From: Bacteroidota bacterium
GTDB lineage: Bacteria > Bacteroidota > Ignavibacteria > UBA10030 > BY39
DNA: 40,533 nt
Direction of reading: 5' to 3'
Assembly: GCA_030682385.1 (NCBI GenBank)
Contig: JAUXOG010000094.1
Coordinates: 1-40,533, forward strand
The notes beneath the pieces were generated by a model that was not told where the DNA came from, made no database searches, and saw only the letters and a list, made by a program, of their open reading frames with translations. Position numbers and translations under genes: made by a program. Below are positions 30,920 to 40,317 of this stretch, one piece after another (within the stretch, counting starts at the first letter, position 1; each line of letters opens with the position of its first letter).

Positions 30920-32392
30920 GTGATTAACAATAAACAAAAATTATCTTTTCTTCAGGGTTATGCATGGAATCACGCGGCAAGGGTTTTAGAGTATGTGCTA
31001 ATCTATTTCTTTTCGATCTTTGTCGCGAGGTCGCTCGGTCCTCACGGAAATGGATTATACGCAAGTATTGTTTCTATTTCACAACTATTAATTGCCATAT
31101 CCTCAGCCGGGATTGATCTCGCTTTAAATAGGTTCTTACCTCAATATCTTGAATCAAGAGCACACCCTAAAATCAATTACATTACACAAAGTTTAATCCT
31201 AATTAAAATTTTCATTCTGTCGGCATTAGGGTCATTATTAACGCTTGGTTGGGCAGATGTTCAAACATTATTCCATTTGGATTCACCATCGAAACAATTT
31301 CTATTTTTCATCATCGCATATGCAAGTTTAAGGTCAATTCAGTCTGCAATCTTATCTGTTTGGGTTTCACAGCTAAGGACAAAACCAATTTTTATAATAA
31401 ACACTGTTACACTTTCTGTTCAAATAATTTTTATTATTATATTTTCATCTAATGGTTTGTTGTTGAATGAAGCATTACAGGTTATTCTTCTTTGCTCTAC
31501 TCTATCCTTGACAGCCCATCTGATTGTTGTTAGAAGATATATATTCCTTGATAGTGAAAGAGTAAATCTACGACCGATTTTTATATTCAGCGGTTGGCTA
31601 TGGCTAAATACTTTGATGGAATATTTTTTAGGTAAACAAGGGGATATTGCGGTTTTAGGAATTTTTGGGATTAGCAAATCAGAAATTGGTTATTATGACA
31701 TTGCACACGCACTCGCACAAATTCCCGCATTCGCATTCGGAGCGGGGTTCGCTGGAATAACAATTTCAATGTTTGCAAAATTAGCCTCCGGACAAAAAGA
31801 TAAAATAAAAGGATTTTGGATAAAACTTACCTCGCTTGTATCTCAAATTAGCATTCCGCTTTATTGTTTTTCAATAATATACGCTGAAGAAATAATAGCA
31901 TTATTATATTCTAAAGAATTCATCCCAGCGGTTTCTCTTTTTCAGTTATTATTAGCATCCCGCTTAGTAGCTCGTATCTTCGGCGGCGGCGAAAATGCGG
32001 AAGCTCTGTTATCGCTACGAGCAGAAAAATCAATTTTCCTTTTAAGTCTTTATGGGGCATTGTTAAATATAATTCTAAATATCTTACTAATTTCAAAATT
32101 CGGTGTGTTGGGTGTGGCAATTGCAACCGGTGCGGTTATCATCCTCGTTAATTTTGGTTCGTGGTTATTGCTATACAATCGTATACGAATACCTCTTCAA
32201 ATCACGAACTGGCTGTTTACCACGATTATCGGATTTTCACCTACGATAGTTTGCAAGATGATTTTTATTTCCCCAACAATGAACCAATTGATTCTGATAA
32301 TAATCTTTTGTATAATCTTTTGGGTTTTTGGTATCTGGATGATTAGACGACTATTATTTCGCAACACAAACTTATTTAACTTAACTGATTAA
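30920..32392 (+). CDS. polysaccharide/O-antigen flippase (Wzx, MATE-like)
   Basis: 490 residues from GTG 30920, with a poor ribosome site. About 12-14 hydrophobic segments span the whole length. The N-terminal WNHAARVLEYVLIYFFSIFVARSLGPHGNGLYASI and the mid-protein GDIAVLGIFGISKSEIGYYDIAHALAQIP are typical of the polysaccharide biosynthesis/flippase family. It would carry lipid-linked sugar units across the inner membrane. It heads a cluster of glycosyltransferases and methyltransferases on the same strand. A diverged N-terminal fragment of a second flippase precedes it. Confidence 0.9.
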   Translation: MINNKQKLSFLQGYAWNHAARVLEYVLIYFFSIFVARSLGPHGNGLYASIVSISQLLIAISSAGIDLALNRFLPQYLESRAHPKINYITQSLILIKIFILSALGSLLTLGWADVQTLFHLDSPSKQFLFFIIAYASLRSIQSAILSVWVSQLRTKPIFIINTVTLSVQIIFIIIFSSNGLLLNEALQVILLCSTLSLTAHLIVVRRYIFLDSERVNLRPIFIFSGWLWLNTLMEYFLGKQGDIAVLGIFGISKSEIGYYDIAHALAQIPAFAFGAGFAGITISMFAKLASGQKDKIKGFWIKLTSLVSQISIPLYCFSIIYAEEIIALLYSKEFIPAVSLFQLLLASRLVARIFGGGENAEALLSLRAEKSIFLLSLYGALLNIILNILLISKFGVLGVAIATGAVIILVNFGSWLLLYNRIRIPLQITNWLFTTIIGFSPTIVCKMIFISPTMNQLILIIIFCIIFWVFGIWMIRRLLFRNTNLFNLTD

Positions 32393-32397
32393 TACGA

Positions 32398-33507
32398 ATG
32401 AAAATCGCAACAGTTGTAATAGACTTTAATAAACAAGGTGGAATTGAACGAGCTGCGTATGAATTGACGAGGAATTTCATTCATAGTGGAGAAGATGTAA
32501 CTGTTTTTTCTTCATCTTTTCAGAACTTAGATTACCAGATCGCGAAGGTAAGGGTTCCTGCGTGGGCTTTTAAAACATCAACAAAACTTTTAAGTTTCAG
32601 GTATAATTTTCAGAGATATATAAAAAATAATAAATTTGATATTATTCATTCGCATGCCGCAAACATAAAAAAATGCGACGTATTGACTGTGCAAAGTTGT
32701 CATAAAGCGGGAATGGAAATTCGTCAACAACTTTCTAAACACTTTTTATCAAATAAGAATCTCCATATTGCAGATACGATTAGGTTACATGTAGAAAAAT
32801 TATCGTTTACAAAAGGTAACTATAAAAAAATTATTGCAGTCTCGAATGGCTTAAAGAAGGAGATATGTGAATACTATAATGTTCCTCCAGAAGATATAGT
32901 CGTAATTCCTAATGGAGTAAATTTACAGGAATTTCAGTCAATAACTGAAGAAGAAAAAATCCTGAAGAGAAAAGAACTTGGATTCTCCAAGGATGATTTT
33001 GTTCTTCTTTTTGTTGGGAACGAATTTGATAGGAAAGGGCTTGAGCTTGTTATTAAAGCTATGGATTTGATAAAACATAAAAACGTAAATCTTCTTGTAG
33101 TTGGTAAAGATAATCCAAAGCCCTATTATGAATTAAGCACCAAATTAAATTTGGGAAACCGTATTTTTTTTAAAGGATTACAGAGTCCACTAACTCAATA
33201 TTACAACGCAAGCGATATTTTTGTTTTGCCTACTTATCACGAATCGTTTTTGATTGCAGGAATGGAAGCGGCTGCGTGTGGATTGCCACTACTTATTACT
33301 AAAGTTCCCGGAGTGGAAGATTATTTGAAAGATGGCAGTAATGGTTATTTCATTAATAGAGATGCAGATGATATTGCCAATAAAATTGTCAAATTAATTG
33401 ATAGTAATAGTTTGCGGAAACAATTTAGCTATGATGCAATCAATTCAGCTAAAAATTATTCGTGGGAAAATATATCTGAAAAAACCTTATCTTTGTATAA
33501 TGAGTGA
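32398..33507 (+). CDS. GT4-family glycosyltransferase
   Basis: 369 residues, GT-B fold. The N-terminal domain begins KIATVVIDFNKQGGIERAAYEL, with the glycine-rich acceptor loop and FDIIHSHAA. The C-terminal nucleotide-sugar domain has LLFVGNEFDRKGLELVIKA and the EX7E motif Glu282-Glu290 (ESFLIAGME) followed by AAACGLPLLITKVPGVEDYL. Retaining enzyme; sugar and linkage unknown. It is six bases after the flippase stop, and its end overlaps the next gene by 8 bases. Confidence 0.92.
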   Translation: MKIATVVIDFNKQGGIERAAYELTRNFIHSGEDVTVFSSSFQNLDYQIAKVRVPAWAFKTSTKLLSFRYNFQRYIKNNKFDIIHSHAANIKKCDVLTVQSCHKAGMEIRQQLSKHFLSNKNLHIADTIRLHVEKLSFTKGNYKKIIAVSNGLKKEICEYYNVPPEDIVVIPNGVNLQEFQSITEEEKILKRKELGFSKDDFVLLFVGNEFDRKGLELVIKAMDLIKHKNVNLLVVGKDNPKPYYELSTKLNLGNRIFFKGLQSPLTQYYNASDIFVLPTYHESFLIAGMEAAACGLPLLITKVPGVEDYLKDGSNGYFINRDADDIANKIVKLIDSNSLRKQFSYDAINSAKNYSWENISEKTLSLYNE

Positions 33508-34153
33508 ACGAAAAGAAAAATTATTTACCAATCATAAGTGGGCTTTCGCGTGGCTCCCACAAACACAATACATAGTGGATATCGGTTGTTCAAACCGTCC
33601 GCTGATAAAGTTATTGCAATTAAAAAGTGAAAATGTTATTGGAGTTGATACAGATATTGATGCGTTAAAAGCATTAGATAATCATAATCCAAATATCACT
33701 TTAATACTGGCAAAAGCTGATAATTTACCATTGCAATCGAACTTTGCCGATGCTGTTTTGCTGCTGGATGTTTTGGAGCATACACAAGATGATAAAATGG
33801 TAATTAGCGAAGCGTGGCGGATATTAAAACCAAGTGGTTTGTTAATACTTTCGATACCATACAAAGGGTTATTCCGCTTCCTTGCCCCTGAAAATTTATC
33901 CCAGAAAATAAAATCCAAAACCTATTATTCGTTTACCGATTTGCGAAGATTATTTTTTAGGTTGTTTAAAATAGAACACAAACATTATGGCGAACTTTTT
34001 CTTTTTCCGATTACTTTTGGGATAAAACATTTTTGCTTAAAACATTTTAAGTTGGATTTGAGTAAGTTCTTGGATAAAGTAGACGACATAGATTACGACA
34101 TTTCGTGGGGCAGGATGAGTTACTATTTGATAATTAAAGCAAGAAAAATTTGA
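33500..34153 (+). CDS. class I SAM-dependent methyltransferase in glycan cluster
   Basis: 217 residues from ATG 33500. The frame is open to 33398, but that part is the preceding glycosyltransferase read out of frame. Motif I is YIVDIGCSNRPLIKLL, motif II the acidic loop VIGVDTDIDAL, and motif IV/post I FADAVLLLDVLEHTQDD. The last 70 residues are basic and hydrophobic (RLFKIEHKHYGELFLFPITFGIKHF). It probably methylates a sugar or lipid intermediate of the surface polymer. It overlaps both neighbours, so it is part of one operon. Confidence 0.88.
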   Translation: MSERKEKLFTNHKWAFAWLPQTQYIVDIGCSNRPLIKLLQLKSENVIGVDTDIDALKALDNHNPNITLILAKADNLPLQSNFADAVLLLDVLEHTQDDKMVISEAWRILKPSGLLILSIPYKGLFRFLAPENLSQKIKSKTYYSFTDLRRLFFRLFKIEHKHYGELFLFPITFGIKHFCLKHFKLDLSKFLDKVDDIDYDISWGRMSYYLIIKARKI

Positions 34154-35274
34154 TGAGAATATTGATAATAGACAATCTCGCCGTCGCATCAAGTCGCAGG
34201 GATCTGTACAGATTGTTAGCTAAACAAATCGGAGAACCGATACATTTACTCGTTCCTGAGAGTTGGAGAGAACAGGGAATTATCACGTACTGTGAAGAAG
34301 AAAAGGATTATAATCTGAAAATATATGAAAGTCCTTTTATCTTTGGTTATCGACATCAGCGAATAGTTTATCTTAAATTAAAAAAAATAATTGGCACTGT
34401 AAAGCCGGATATAATTTTTATTAACAGTGAGCCGGAAAATTTTAACACATTCCATCTTGTTTTGACGGTCAGTAAATATTTTCCCAAAATAAGACTTGCT
34501 TGTGCAACATGGAGAAACATTGATTATCGGAATAACCCATATCCATATAAGTTCGGATGGATAAACCGGCTGATTGAATCTTACACAAAAAAGAGAATAG
34601 ATATATGTGTTGTTTATTCGCATACCGCTGAATATATGATGAAAGAATTGGCGGGCTGGAGTGTAGTGTACATACCGCCATCTTTAAACATTGAAGATTT
34701 TCAATTCGCACCCAAACAAACAAGCCAGAAGACTGATTCTTTTGTAGTTGGATATCTTGGCCGACTTTCGTATGAAAAAGGAGTTGACATATTGGTAAAA
34801 GCTATCAGTCTGACTGACAAAGATATTCATGGTTTGATTGTTGGTGATGGTCCGGAAAAAGAAAACCTAAAAATGTTAGCCCAAAATCTTGGTATTAGCC
34901 ACAGGATCAAATGGAACGATGCTGTCGGATATAGAGATATTCCTTCTGTCCTGACAAATTTTGATGTGCTTGTTTTACCGTCCCGCAACACAAAGTTTTG
35001 GAAAGAGCAATTCGGACGTGTTCTCATCGAAGCAATGGCGTTAGGGGTACCAGTTATCGGATCAAATTCTGGAGATATACCAAACGTAATAGGCGAATGC
35101 GGGCTAATCTTCAAAGAGAATGATTATGAGGAATTAGCGAATTCGATAAAACGATTGACTGACGATAGCGATTTGCTAAAAACTTTGTTAAACAGGGGAA
35201 GAGAAAAAGTTGAGAAAGAGTATTCCATTGGAATGGCATCACAGCAAATGATAGACATATTTCATAAATTTTAA
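34153..35274 (+). CDS. GT4-family glycosyltransferase
   Basis: 373 residues from ATG 34153, sharing its first base with the previous stop (TGATG); a TTG one codon earlier is unlikely. N-terminal domain with VKPDIIFINSEPEN, then the C-terminal domain VVGYLGRLSYEKGVDILVKAI, GLIVGDGPEKENL and the EX7E motif Glu285-Glu293 (EQFGRVLIE) with AMALGVPVIGSNSGDIPNVIG. Distinct from the other two glycosyltransferases. The 104-base AT-only stretch after it (35275-35378) holds no gene and may contain a secondary promoter. Confidence 0.92.
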   Translation: MRILIIDNLAVASSRRDLYRLLAKQIGEPIHLLVPESWREQGIITYCEEEKDYNLKIYESPFIFGYRHQRIVYLKLKKIIGTVKPDIIFINSEPENFNTFHLVLTVSKYFPKIRLACATWRNIDYRNNPYPYKFGWINRLIESYTKKRIDICVVYSHTAEYMMKELAGWSVVYIPPSLNIEDFQFAPKQTSQKTDSFVVGYLGRLSYEKGVDILVKAISLTDKDIHGLIVGDGPEKENLKMLAQNLGISHRIKWNDAVGYRDIPSVLTNFDVLVLPSRNTKFWKEQFGRVLIEAMALGVPVIGSNSGDIPNVIGECGLIFKENDYEELANSIKRLTDDSDLLKTLLNRGREKVEKEYSIGMASQQMIDIFHKF

Positions 35275-35378
35275 AAGATGAAAATAAAATATAAAAAAAT
35301 AATTTTGATACTTTTGTAATTTGTTCTTTAAAAGACTCAGATTATTTGGTTATTTATCAAAAATTAATTTAATACTTT

Positions 35379-35966
35379 ATGAAGAGTAAATTACATTTAG
35401 GATGCGGTCATATAATTCTTGACGGTTATGTTAACCAAGATATAATTGGATTGAAAGGTGTAGATGTGGTACACGATCTATCCGTTTTCCCTTGGCCATT
35501 CGAAGATCATTATTTTGAAGAAGTTCTTATGATAGATGTGCTAGAACACCTAGAATATATACCAAAAACTTTGGAAGAGATTTATAGAATAACAAAGCCC
35601 GATGCGCGTATCATTATCCAAGTTCCCTATTATAATTCGTGGGATGCTTCAGCTGATCCGACACACGTTCATTTTTTAAACGAAAATTCTTTAGACATTT
35701 TTGATCCTAACAAAAATTTTGGACAACAACGGTCTTATTATTCCAATGCAAAATTTAAAATCTATTGTGTTGGATTTGTGATATACCCATTTAAAAGCCC
35801 ACGACTTTTATTAGAGCAATCTGTTGATATAAAATATATTGTTTTACCTCCGTGTTATGAAAAAATAATCATACAGTCAACCTTATTTAAAAAGATTCTC
35901 ACTCATTCTGCACATCGACTAGGAAATATAATAAGATCGCTTCATTTTGAATTAATCAGAATATAG
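35379..35966 (+). CDS. SAM-dependent methyltransferase, short type
   Basis: 195 residues. It begins directly with motif I, KLHLGCGHIILDGYVNQDI, then VVHDLSVFPWPFEDHYFEEVLMIDVLEHLEYIPKTLEEIYRITKPD, the classic order of class I methyltransferases of glycan clusters, where the first strand is at the very N-terminus. ADPTHVHFLNENSLDIF is a conserved substrate-side segment. The C-terminal 60 residues are helical and basic. It is separated by one base from the next glycosyltransferase. Confidence 0.85.
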   Translation: MKSKLHLGCGHIILDGYVNQDIIGLKGVDVVHDLSVFPWPFEDHYFEEVLMIDVLEHLEYIPKTLEEIYRITKPDARIIIQVPYYNSWDASADPTHVHFLNENSLDIFDPNKNFGQQRSYYSNAKFKIYCVGFVIYPFKSPRLLLEQSVDIKYIVLPPCYEKIIIQSTLFKKILTHSAHRLGNIIRSLHFELIRI

Positions 35967-35967
35967 T

Positions 35968-37107
35968 ATGAAAATCGCATTTGATATAAGCTACATCCAG
36001 CAAAAGAAAGCCGGCATTGGTAGAGCTGCATTGAACCTTTTGAAAGGTTTGATGAATATTGATCAAATCAACGAATATATTTTACACGGTTGGTCATATT
36101 CATTGGATATTGAGACTATCAAAATTTTTAAAAAACACAATGTCCAGCTCAGTTTGTTAAAAATTCCCGGAAATATAAAACGGTTTTATTGGAATCAATT
36201 TCGAACACCGAACATCGAATATTTTCTTAAAAGTATCAATATCTTCCACAGTTCCGACCCATTCCTACCACCTCTCCACACCGCAAAAGGTATTATTACA
36301 ATCCACGACCTTGCCTATAAAAAATATCCCCACCTTTTACAAAAACAAGTTATAAAATGGGATACATATATTTTTAAATCTATACAGAGAGCTAATGCAA
36401 TAATAACCCCATCTAATCAATCTCGAAACGACATAATTGAATTCTTTCCATCCACTGCCGATAAGATCAGGGTTGTGCATTTCCCTATCGAGCCAATATT
36501 TACAAATATCCCTGAACCTAATTATGACAGCTTAATTAAATCAAAGTACAATTTAGATATTCCTTTTATTTTATTCGTCGGAACAATTGAGCCAAGAAAA
36601 AATCTTGTCAACCTCATCAAAGCATTTGAAATGTTTCAACATAAACATAAGTTTCCTCTTCAATTAGTAATTTGCGGTAAACCGGGCTGGCTGTACAGAG
36701 ATATTTTCGAGGCGATTAAGCAATCCTCGAGAGTGAAAAATATACGTTATCTCAATTATCTACCTGAAAAAGAACTTGCGTCACTATATCGACTTGCTCA
36801 CTATTTTGTTTACCCATCGCTGTATGAAGGTTACGGATTTCCTGTCCTCGAAGCTATGGCTTCTGGTACACCGGTAATAACTTCTAGCACGTCATCGTTA
36901 AAAGAAATCGCCGAAGGAGCGGCAATCTTAGTCGACCCGACTAACATCGATGAATTAGCTGATTCCATGATAAAACTTTCTGAAAATGATTCACGGCTCG
37001 ATGAACTCTCTAGAAAGGGGTTAGAAAGGATCAAACTTTTTAATTCTGCAACTGCTGCTAAACAGGTACTAAATATCTACAAACAACTGATGGATAAAAA
37101 CAAATAA
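35968..37107 (+). CDS. GT4-family glycosyltransferase (mannosyltransferase-like)
   Basis: 379 residues. N-terminus MKIAFDISYIQQKKAGIGRAALNLLKGL with the 'GIGR' acceptor loop, INIFHSSDPFLPP and GIITIHDLAYKKYP, a combination common in GT4 mannosyl- or rhamnosyltransferases of the WbaZ/MtfB kind. C-terminal FILFVGTIEPRKNLVNLIKAF, LVICGKPGWLY, and EX7E Glu287-Glu295 (EGYGFPVLE) with AMASGTPVITSSTSSLKEIAEGAA. Last gene of the glycan cluster; the esterase gene follows after 6 bases. Confidence 0.92.
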   Translation: MKIAFDISYIQQKKAGIGRAALNLLKGLMNIDQINEYILHGWSYSLDIETIKIFKKHNVQLSLLKIPGNIKRFYWNQFRTPNIEYFLKSINIFHSSDPFLPPLHTAKGIITIHDLAYKKYPHLLQKQVIKWDTYIFKSIQRANAIITPSNQSRNDIIEFFPSTADKIRVVHFPIEPIFTNIPEPNYDSLIKSKYNLDIPFILFVGTIEPRKNLVNLIKAFEMFQHKHKFPLQLVICGKPGWLYRDIFEAIKQSSRVKNIRYLNYLPEKELASLYRLAHYFVYPSLYEGYGFPVLEAMASGTPVITSSTSSLKEIAEGAAILVDPTNIDELADSMIKLSENDSRLDELSRKGLERIKLFNSATAAKQVLNIYKQLMDKNK

Positions 37108-37113
37108 GTTACA

Positions 37114-37782
37114 ATGCAAATACAAACGATTAAAAGCACTTTAATTCATAAAATTATTCCACCGCGAGTAGAAAAGAATGAGAAACATCCATGCCTTATC
37201 CTGCTTCACGGCAGAGGGGCTGATGAGAACGACTTACTTGGACTGGCGGAATACTTAGACCCGCGTTTGTTGATAATCAGCGTTCGGGCTCCCTTTCCAT
37301 TCGACTATGGTTTTGGTTACACTTGGTTTGAGATGTTAGAAAATTTTCAACCCGAATTATCATCTCTAAAAGAAAGCCACCAGAAATTAACTCGATTCTT
37401 GGATGATGTTGTTGAACAATATCCTGTCGATACTTCTAAGATTTTCGTTTTGGGCTTTAGTATGGGAACGGTTATGGGATATCTCCTCTTATTAACCAAA
37501 CCGGAATCTATACACGGGCTTGTTGCCAACAGCGGGTATTTCTCAGAAAAATTCAAACTTCCCGTGGAGTTGAAATCTTTAAACAAGCATTCAATTTTTA
37601 TTATACACGGCACATACGATTCGGTCATCCCAATTCATATCGGCAGACAAGCAAAAGAGTTTTTATCGAAACAGAATGTTGAACTTACTTACAAAGAATA
37701 TCCTATGGCTCACGAAATCAGCGAGGAAAGTCTAAACGATTTTTCAAGATGGCTAACTCAACAAATAGATAAAATCAAATGA
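37114..37782 (+). CDS. phospholipase/carboxylesterase family hydrolase
   Basis: 222 residues, alpha/beta hydrolase of the PF02230 type. LLHGRGADENDLLGLA forms the oxyanion region; the catalytic triad is Ser117 (GFSMG), Asp169 (HGTYDSVIP) and His200 (PMAHEIS). No signal peptide, so a cytosolic esterase of broad specificity. Its stop overlaps the rhomboid gene by 4 bases. It could be the last gene of the glycan operon or the start of a separate pair. Confidence 0.92.
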   Translation: MQIQTIKSTLIHKIIPPRVEKNEKHPCLILLHGRGADENDLLGLAEYLDPRLLIISVRAPFPFDYGFGYTWFEMLENFQPELSSLKESHQKLTRFLDDVVEQYPVDTSKIFVLGFSMGTVMGYLLLLTKPESIHGLVANSGYFSEKFKLPVELKSLNKHSIFIIHGTYDSVIPIHIGRQAKEFLSKQNVELTYKEYPMAHEISEESLNDFSRWLTQQIDKIK

Positions 37783-38447
37783 TACCGCTACGCGATATTA
37801 ACCCACATCGAACATTTCCGATAGTAAATTATGTACTCATCGGTGTAAATGTAATAATTTTTCTGTTGCAGATTTCGCTCGGCAAATCTTATGAAGCAGC
37901 TATTTATCAATTTGGATTAGTGCCTGTTCGATTGATGAACGATGTGCAGATGTTCGATTTTGGTTTGATGACTGTTCTTCCTGTCTTTAGCTCAATGTTT
38001 ATGCATGGTGGATGGATGCACCTGATTGGGAATATGCTCTTCCTTCACGTTTTCGGAGATAATATAGAAGATAGGTTGGGGCACATCAGATATATTTTCT
38101 TTTATCTGCTCGCCGGAGTCGGTGGAGCTGCCGGGCAAATCATTATTAACCCGATATCCGCAATTCCGATGGTTGGTGCAAGCGGTGCGATTGCCGGTGT
38201 GTTGGGCGCTTACATACTGATGTTCCCGCGTGCAAAAATTTTAACACTCATCCCAATATTTTTCTTCATTCAATTTGTAGAGTTACCAGCATTTTTATTT
38301 TTAGGTATCTGGTTTTTGATGCAGCTTTTAAGCGGAACGTTATCGCTTGGAATTGGCGGCGATGCCGGCGGAGTTGCCTGGTGGGCACATATCGGCGGGT
38401 TTGTTGCGGGGGCAACGCTATTATTCGTTTTTAGGAAAAGAAAATAA
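37779..38447 (+). CDS. rhomboid family intramembrane serine protease
   Basis: 222 residues, six membrane helices. Catalytic Ser135 in GASGAIAGVLGAY and His204 in WWAHIGGFVAG; HGGWMHLIGNMLFLHVFG (His81, Asn85) carries the oxyanion residues. IEDRLGHIRYIFFYLLAG is the usual L1/TM region. It cleaves transmembrane substrates in the inner membrane. Coupled by ATGA overlap to the esterase. Confidence 0.95.
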   Translation: MIPLRDINPHRTFPIVNYVLIGVNVIIFLLQISLGKSYEAAIYQFGLVPVRLMNDVQMFDFGLMTVLPVFSSMFMHGGWMHLIGNMLFLHVFGDNIEDRLGHIRYIFFYLLAGVGGAAGQIIINPISAIPMVGASGAIAGVLGAYILMFPRAKILTLIPIFFFIQFVELPAFLFLGIWFLMQLLSGTLSLGIGGDAGGVAWWAHIGGFVAGATLLFVFRKRK

Positions 38448-38523
38448 TTTTGAACTAATTAAAAATAAAGCTAAATTTTCATTAACTTAAATTGATATTT
38501 ATAAATAAACGATTGGGATTTTT

Positions 38524-38745
38524 ATGCCTGCAAACACATTGTTGAATATAACAAAAGAAGAATTGAGCCAACTAATTTCATCAGCAATTGAACAGAAATT
38601 ACTTGAAATTCTTGGAGATCCAGAAGAACATTTATTATTTCGTGAGGAGATACAAAAAAGATTGGTTCAACAAAAGGCTTTAGTAGCTAAAGGGAAACGA
38701 GGAAAAAAGTTAGGAGAAGTTGAAAAACGGTTGGAGCTAAAGTAA
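38524..38745 (+). CDS. antitoxin-like protein of RelE/ParE pair
   Basis: 73 residues, all helical: NITKEELSQLISSAIEQKLLEILGD is an N-terminal helix that may bind DNA or dimerise, followed by EEIQKRLVQQKALVAKGKRGKKLGEVEKRLELK. Not a typical RHH or HTH fold. It belongs to short helical antitoxins often found directly upstream of RelE-type toxins. It ends exactly where the toxin ATG begins. The assignment rests on context. Confidence 0.75.
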   Translation: MPANTLLNITKEELSQLISSAIEQKLLEILGDPEEHLLFREEIQKRLVQQKALVAKGKRGKKLGEVEKRLELK

Positions 38746-39009
38746 ATGCTGCCTTATAGTGTAGAGTTTTTAGATGCTGCAATTGTCGATATGGAGCGTT
38801 TGGATAAAAAAATAGCGCATCGAATAATTGGACGGATAAAATGGCTATCTGAAAATTTCGATGTAATAAAACCAATATCGTTGAAAGGGAAACTAACAGG
38901 ACTTTTTAAATTGAGAGTTGGAGATTACCGCATTATCTATCAAATAATTCGGGGAGAAAAACTTATAATGATTCACGCAATTGGTCATCGGAAAGATATT
39001 TATTTATAG
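38746..39009 (+). CDS. RelE/ParE-family toxin
   Basis: 87 residues. SVEFLDAAIVDMERLDKKIAHRIIGRIKWLSEN is the N-terminal helical hairpin. LKGKLTGLFKLRVGDYRIIYQII and IHAIGHRKDIY form the sheet with the conserved Arg57, Arg62 and C-terminal GHRKDIY, the standard RelE/ParE pattern. RelE-type proteins cut mRNA in the ribosome, ParE-type poison gyrase; the GHR-x-x-Y ending favours the RelE side. Start immediately follows the antitoxin stop (TAA-ATG). thiI begins one base after its stop. Confidence 0.9.
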   Translation: MLPYSVEFLDAAIVDMERLDKKIAHRIIGRIKWLSENFDVIKPISLKGKLTGLFKLRVGDYRIIYQIIRGEKLIMIHAIGHRKDIYL

Positions 39010-39010
39010 T

Positions 39011-40192
39011 ATGAAACCAATCATTGTAGTTCATCATCACGAAATCGGTCTGAAAGGAAAAAACCGCGGCTACTTCGAGAAACATCTTCTTCGAAATGTC
39101 CGGCTCACCCTAAAGGGATTGCTTCCGCAAAATGCTGTTACAGGCGGCTTCGGCAGATTTATTATTTATATAGATCCAAACCAAGAAGTAACTAACGAGG
39201 TAATCGGGAGGTTGAAAAAAGTCTTCGGACTTTCTAATATTTGTTTTGGATTCGAAACAGGACAATCAATAGAAGAATTCAACTCGATTGCGGAATCTCT
39301 CTTAATCGAAAAATCATTCTCGACGATATGTGTAAAAACATCCCGTGCTAACAAAGCATACCCTAAAACATCGGTTGAGGTTAACAAGGAAGTCGGTGCG
39401 TTTCTCTGCTCACGCTTCAACGTTCGGGCAAATTTATCACAACCCGACGAAACAATTTATATCGAGATTGTAGATAAGTTGGCTTATGTTTATCTATCAA
39501 AAATTCCGGGTGCTGGTGGGTTACCGGCGGGTGTCAGCGGACGGGTTGTTTCTTTAATTTCAGCAGGATTCGATTCGCCCGTTGCGTCTTACAAAATTAT
39601 GAAGCGTGGGGCTTACGTAGTATATGTTCACTTTCACAGCTATCCTTTTGTGTCGCACAACTCAATTGATCAGGTTAAGAAAATATTAGAATTGCTAACG
39701 CAGTATCAATATTTTTCAAAATTGTATCTTGTCCCTTTCGCCGAATGTCAGCAGGATATCGTATTAAAAACGCCGCAGCCGCTCCGTGTTATTTTGTACC
39801 GGCGTATGATGGTTCGGGTTGCCGAACGAATTGCAACCAACGAAAAAGCAAACGCACTGGTAACCGGCGAAAGTTTAGGGCAGGTTGCATCACAAACTCT
39901 TCGCAACATCCGTGTCATCAATAATGCAGCAAAGCTTCCGATACTGCGTCCACTTGTTGGCAGCGATAAAGAAGAAATAATAGATGTTGCACGTAAAATA
40001 GAAACTTACGATATCTGCAAAGAGCCATACGACGACTGCTGCTCGTTTCTAACTCCGCGTAATCCTGAAACTTGGGCTGACCCGGCAGAAATTGCAGAAG
40101 CTGAAGCACAATTCGATGTGAACGATTGGATTGAAAAACTCTTAGTGAAAACAGAAAAAGTAGAATTCAAATTTCCATCCTCATATACTTAA
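39011..40192 (+). CDS. thiI: tRNA 4-thiouridine synthase ThiI, without rhodanese domain
   Basis: 393 residues from ATG 39011; the frame is open to 38981, but that start would lie inside the toxin gene. N-terminal ferredoxin-like domain with HHHEIGLKGKNRGYFEKHLLRN (8-29), then the THUMP domain to ~165. The PP-loop adenylation motif SAGFDSPVA is at 184-192, followed by CCSFLTPRNPETWA. It activates U8 of tRNAs for thiolation. The C-terminal rhodanese extension of E. coli ThiI (482 residues), with its sulfur-carrying Cys, is absent, as in most other bacteria and archaea, so sulfur must come from another protein. Confidence 0.93.
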   Translation: MKPIIVVHHHEIGLKGKNRGYFEKHLLRNVRLTLKGLLPQNAVTGGFGRFIIYIDPNQEVTNEVIGRLKKVFGLSNICFGFETGQSIEEFNSIAESLLIEKSFSTICVKTSRANKAYPKTSVEVNKEVGAFLCSRFNVRANLSQPDETIYIEIVDKLAYVYLSKIPGAGGLPAGVSGRVVSLISAGFDSPVASYKIMKRGAYVVYVHFHSYPFVSHNSIDQVKKILELLTQYQYFSKLYLVPFAECQQDIVLKTPQPLRVILYRRMMVRVAERIATNEKANALVTGESLGQVASQTLRNIRVINNAAKLPILRPLVGSDKEEIIDVARKIETYDICKEPYDDCCSFLTPRNPETWADPAEIAEAEAQFDVNDWIEKLLVKTEKVEFKFPSSYT

Positions 40193-40197
40193 TAATA

Positions 40198-40264
40198 TTG
40201 TCTCCGTAGGAGACAAATGTTTATAGTTAGGTGAAAATAATAATATCGACTCCAGAGGAGTCGA
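40198..40264. repeat. two REP-like hairpins with common CTCC/GGAG core
   Basis: TTGTCTCC-GTA-GGAGACAA at 40198-40216 and TCGACTCC-AGA-GGAGTCGA at 40246-40264: two perfect 8-bp stems with 3-base loops and the same inner CTCC/GGAG pairs. They lie 29 bases apart. Neither has a T tract. They fill the gap between thiI and the last gene. Confidence 0.7.
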
Positions 40265-40317
40265 ATGAAAAAGAGAGAAAAAATAGATCTCAAAATATTA
40301 AACAAAAGGAGGTTACT

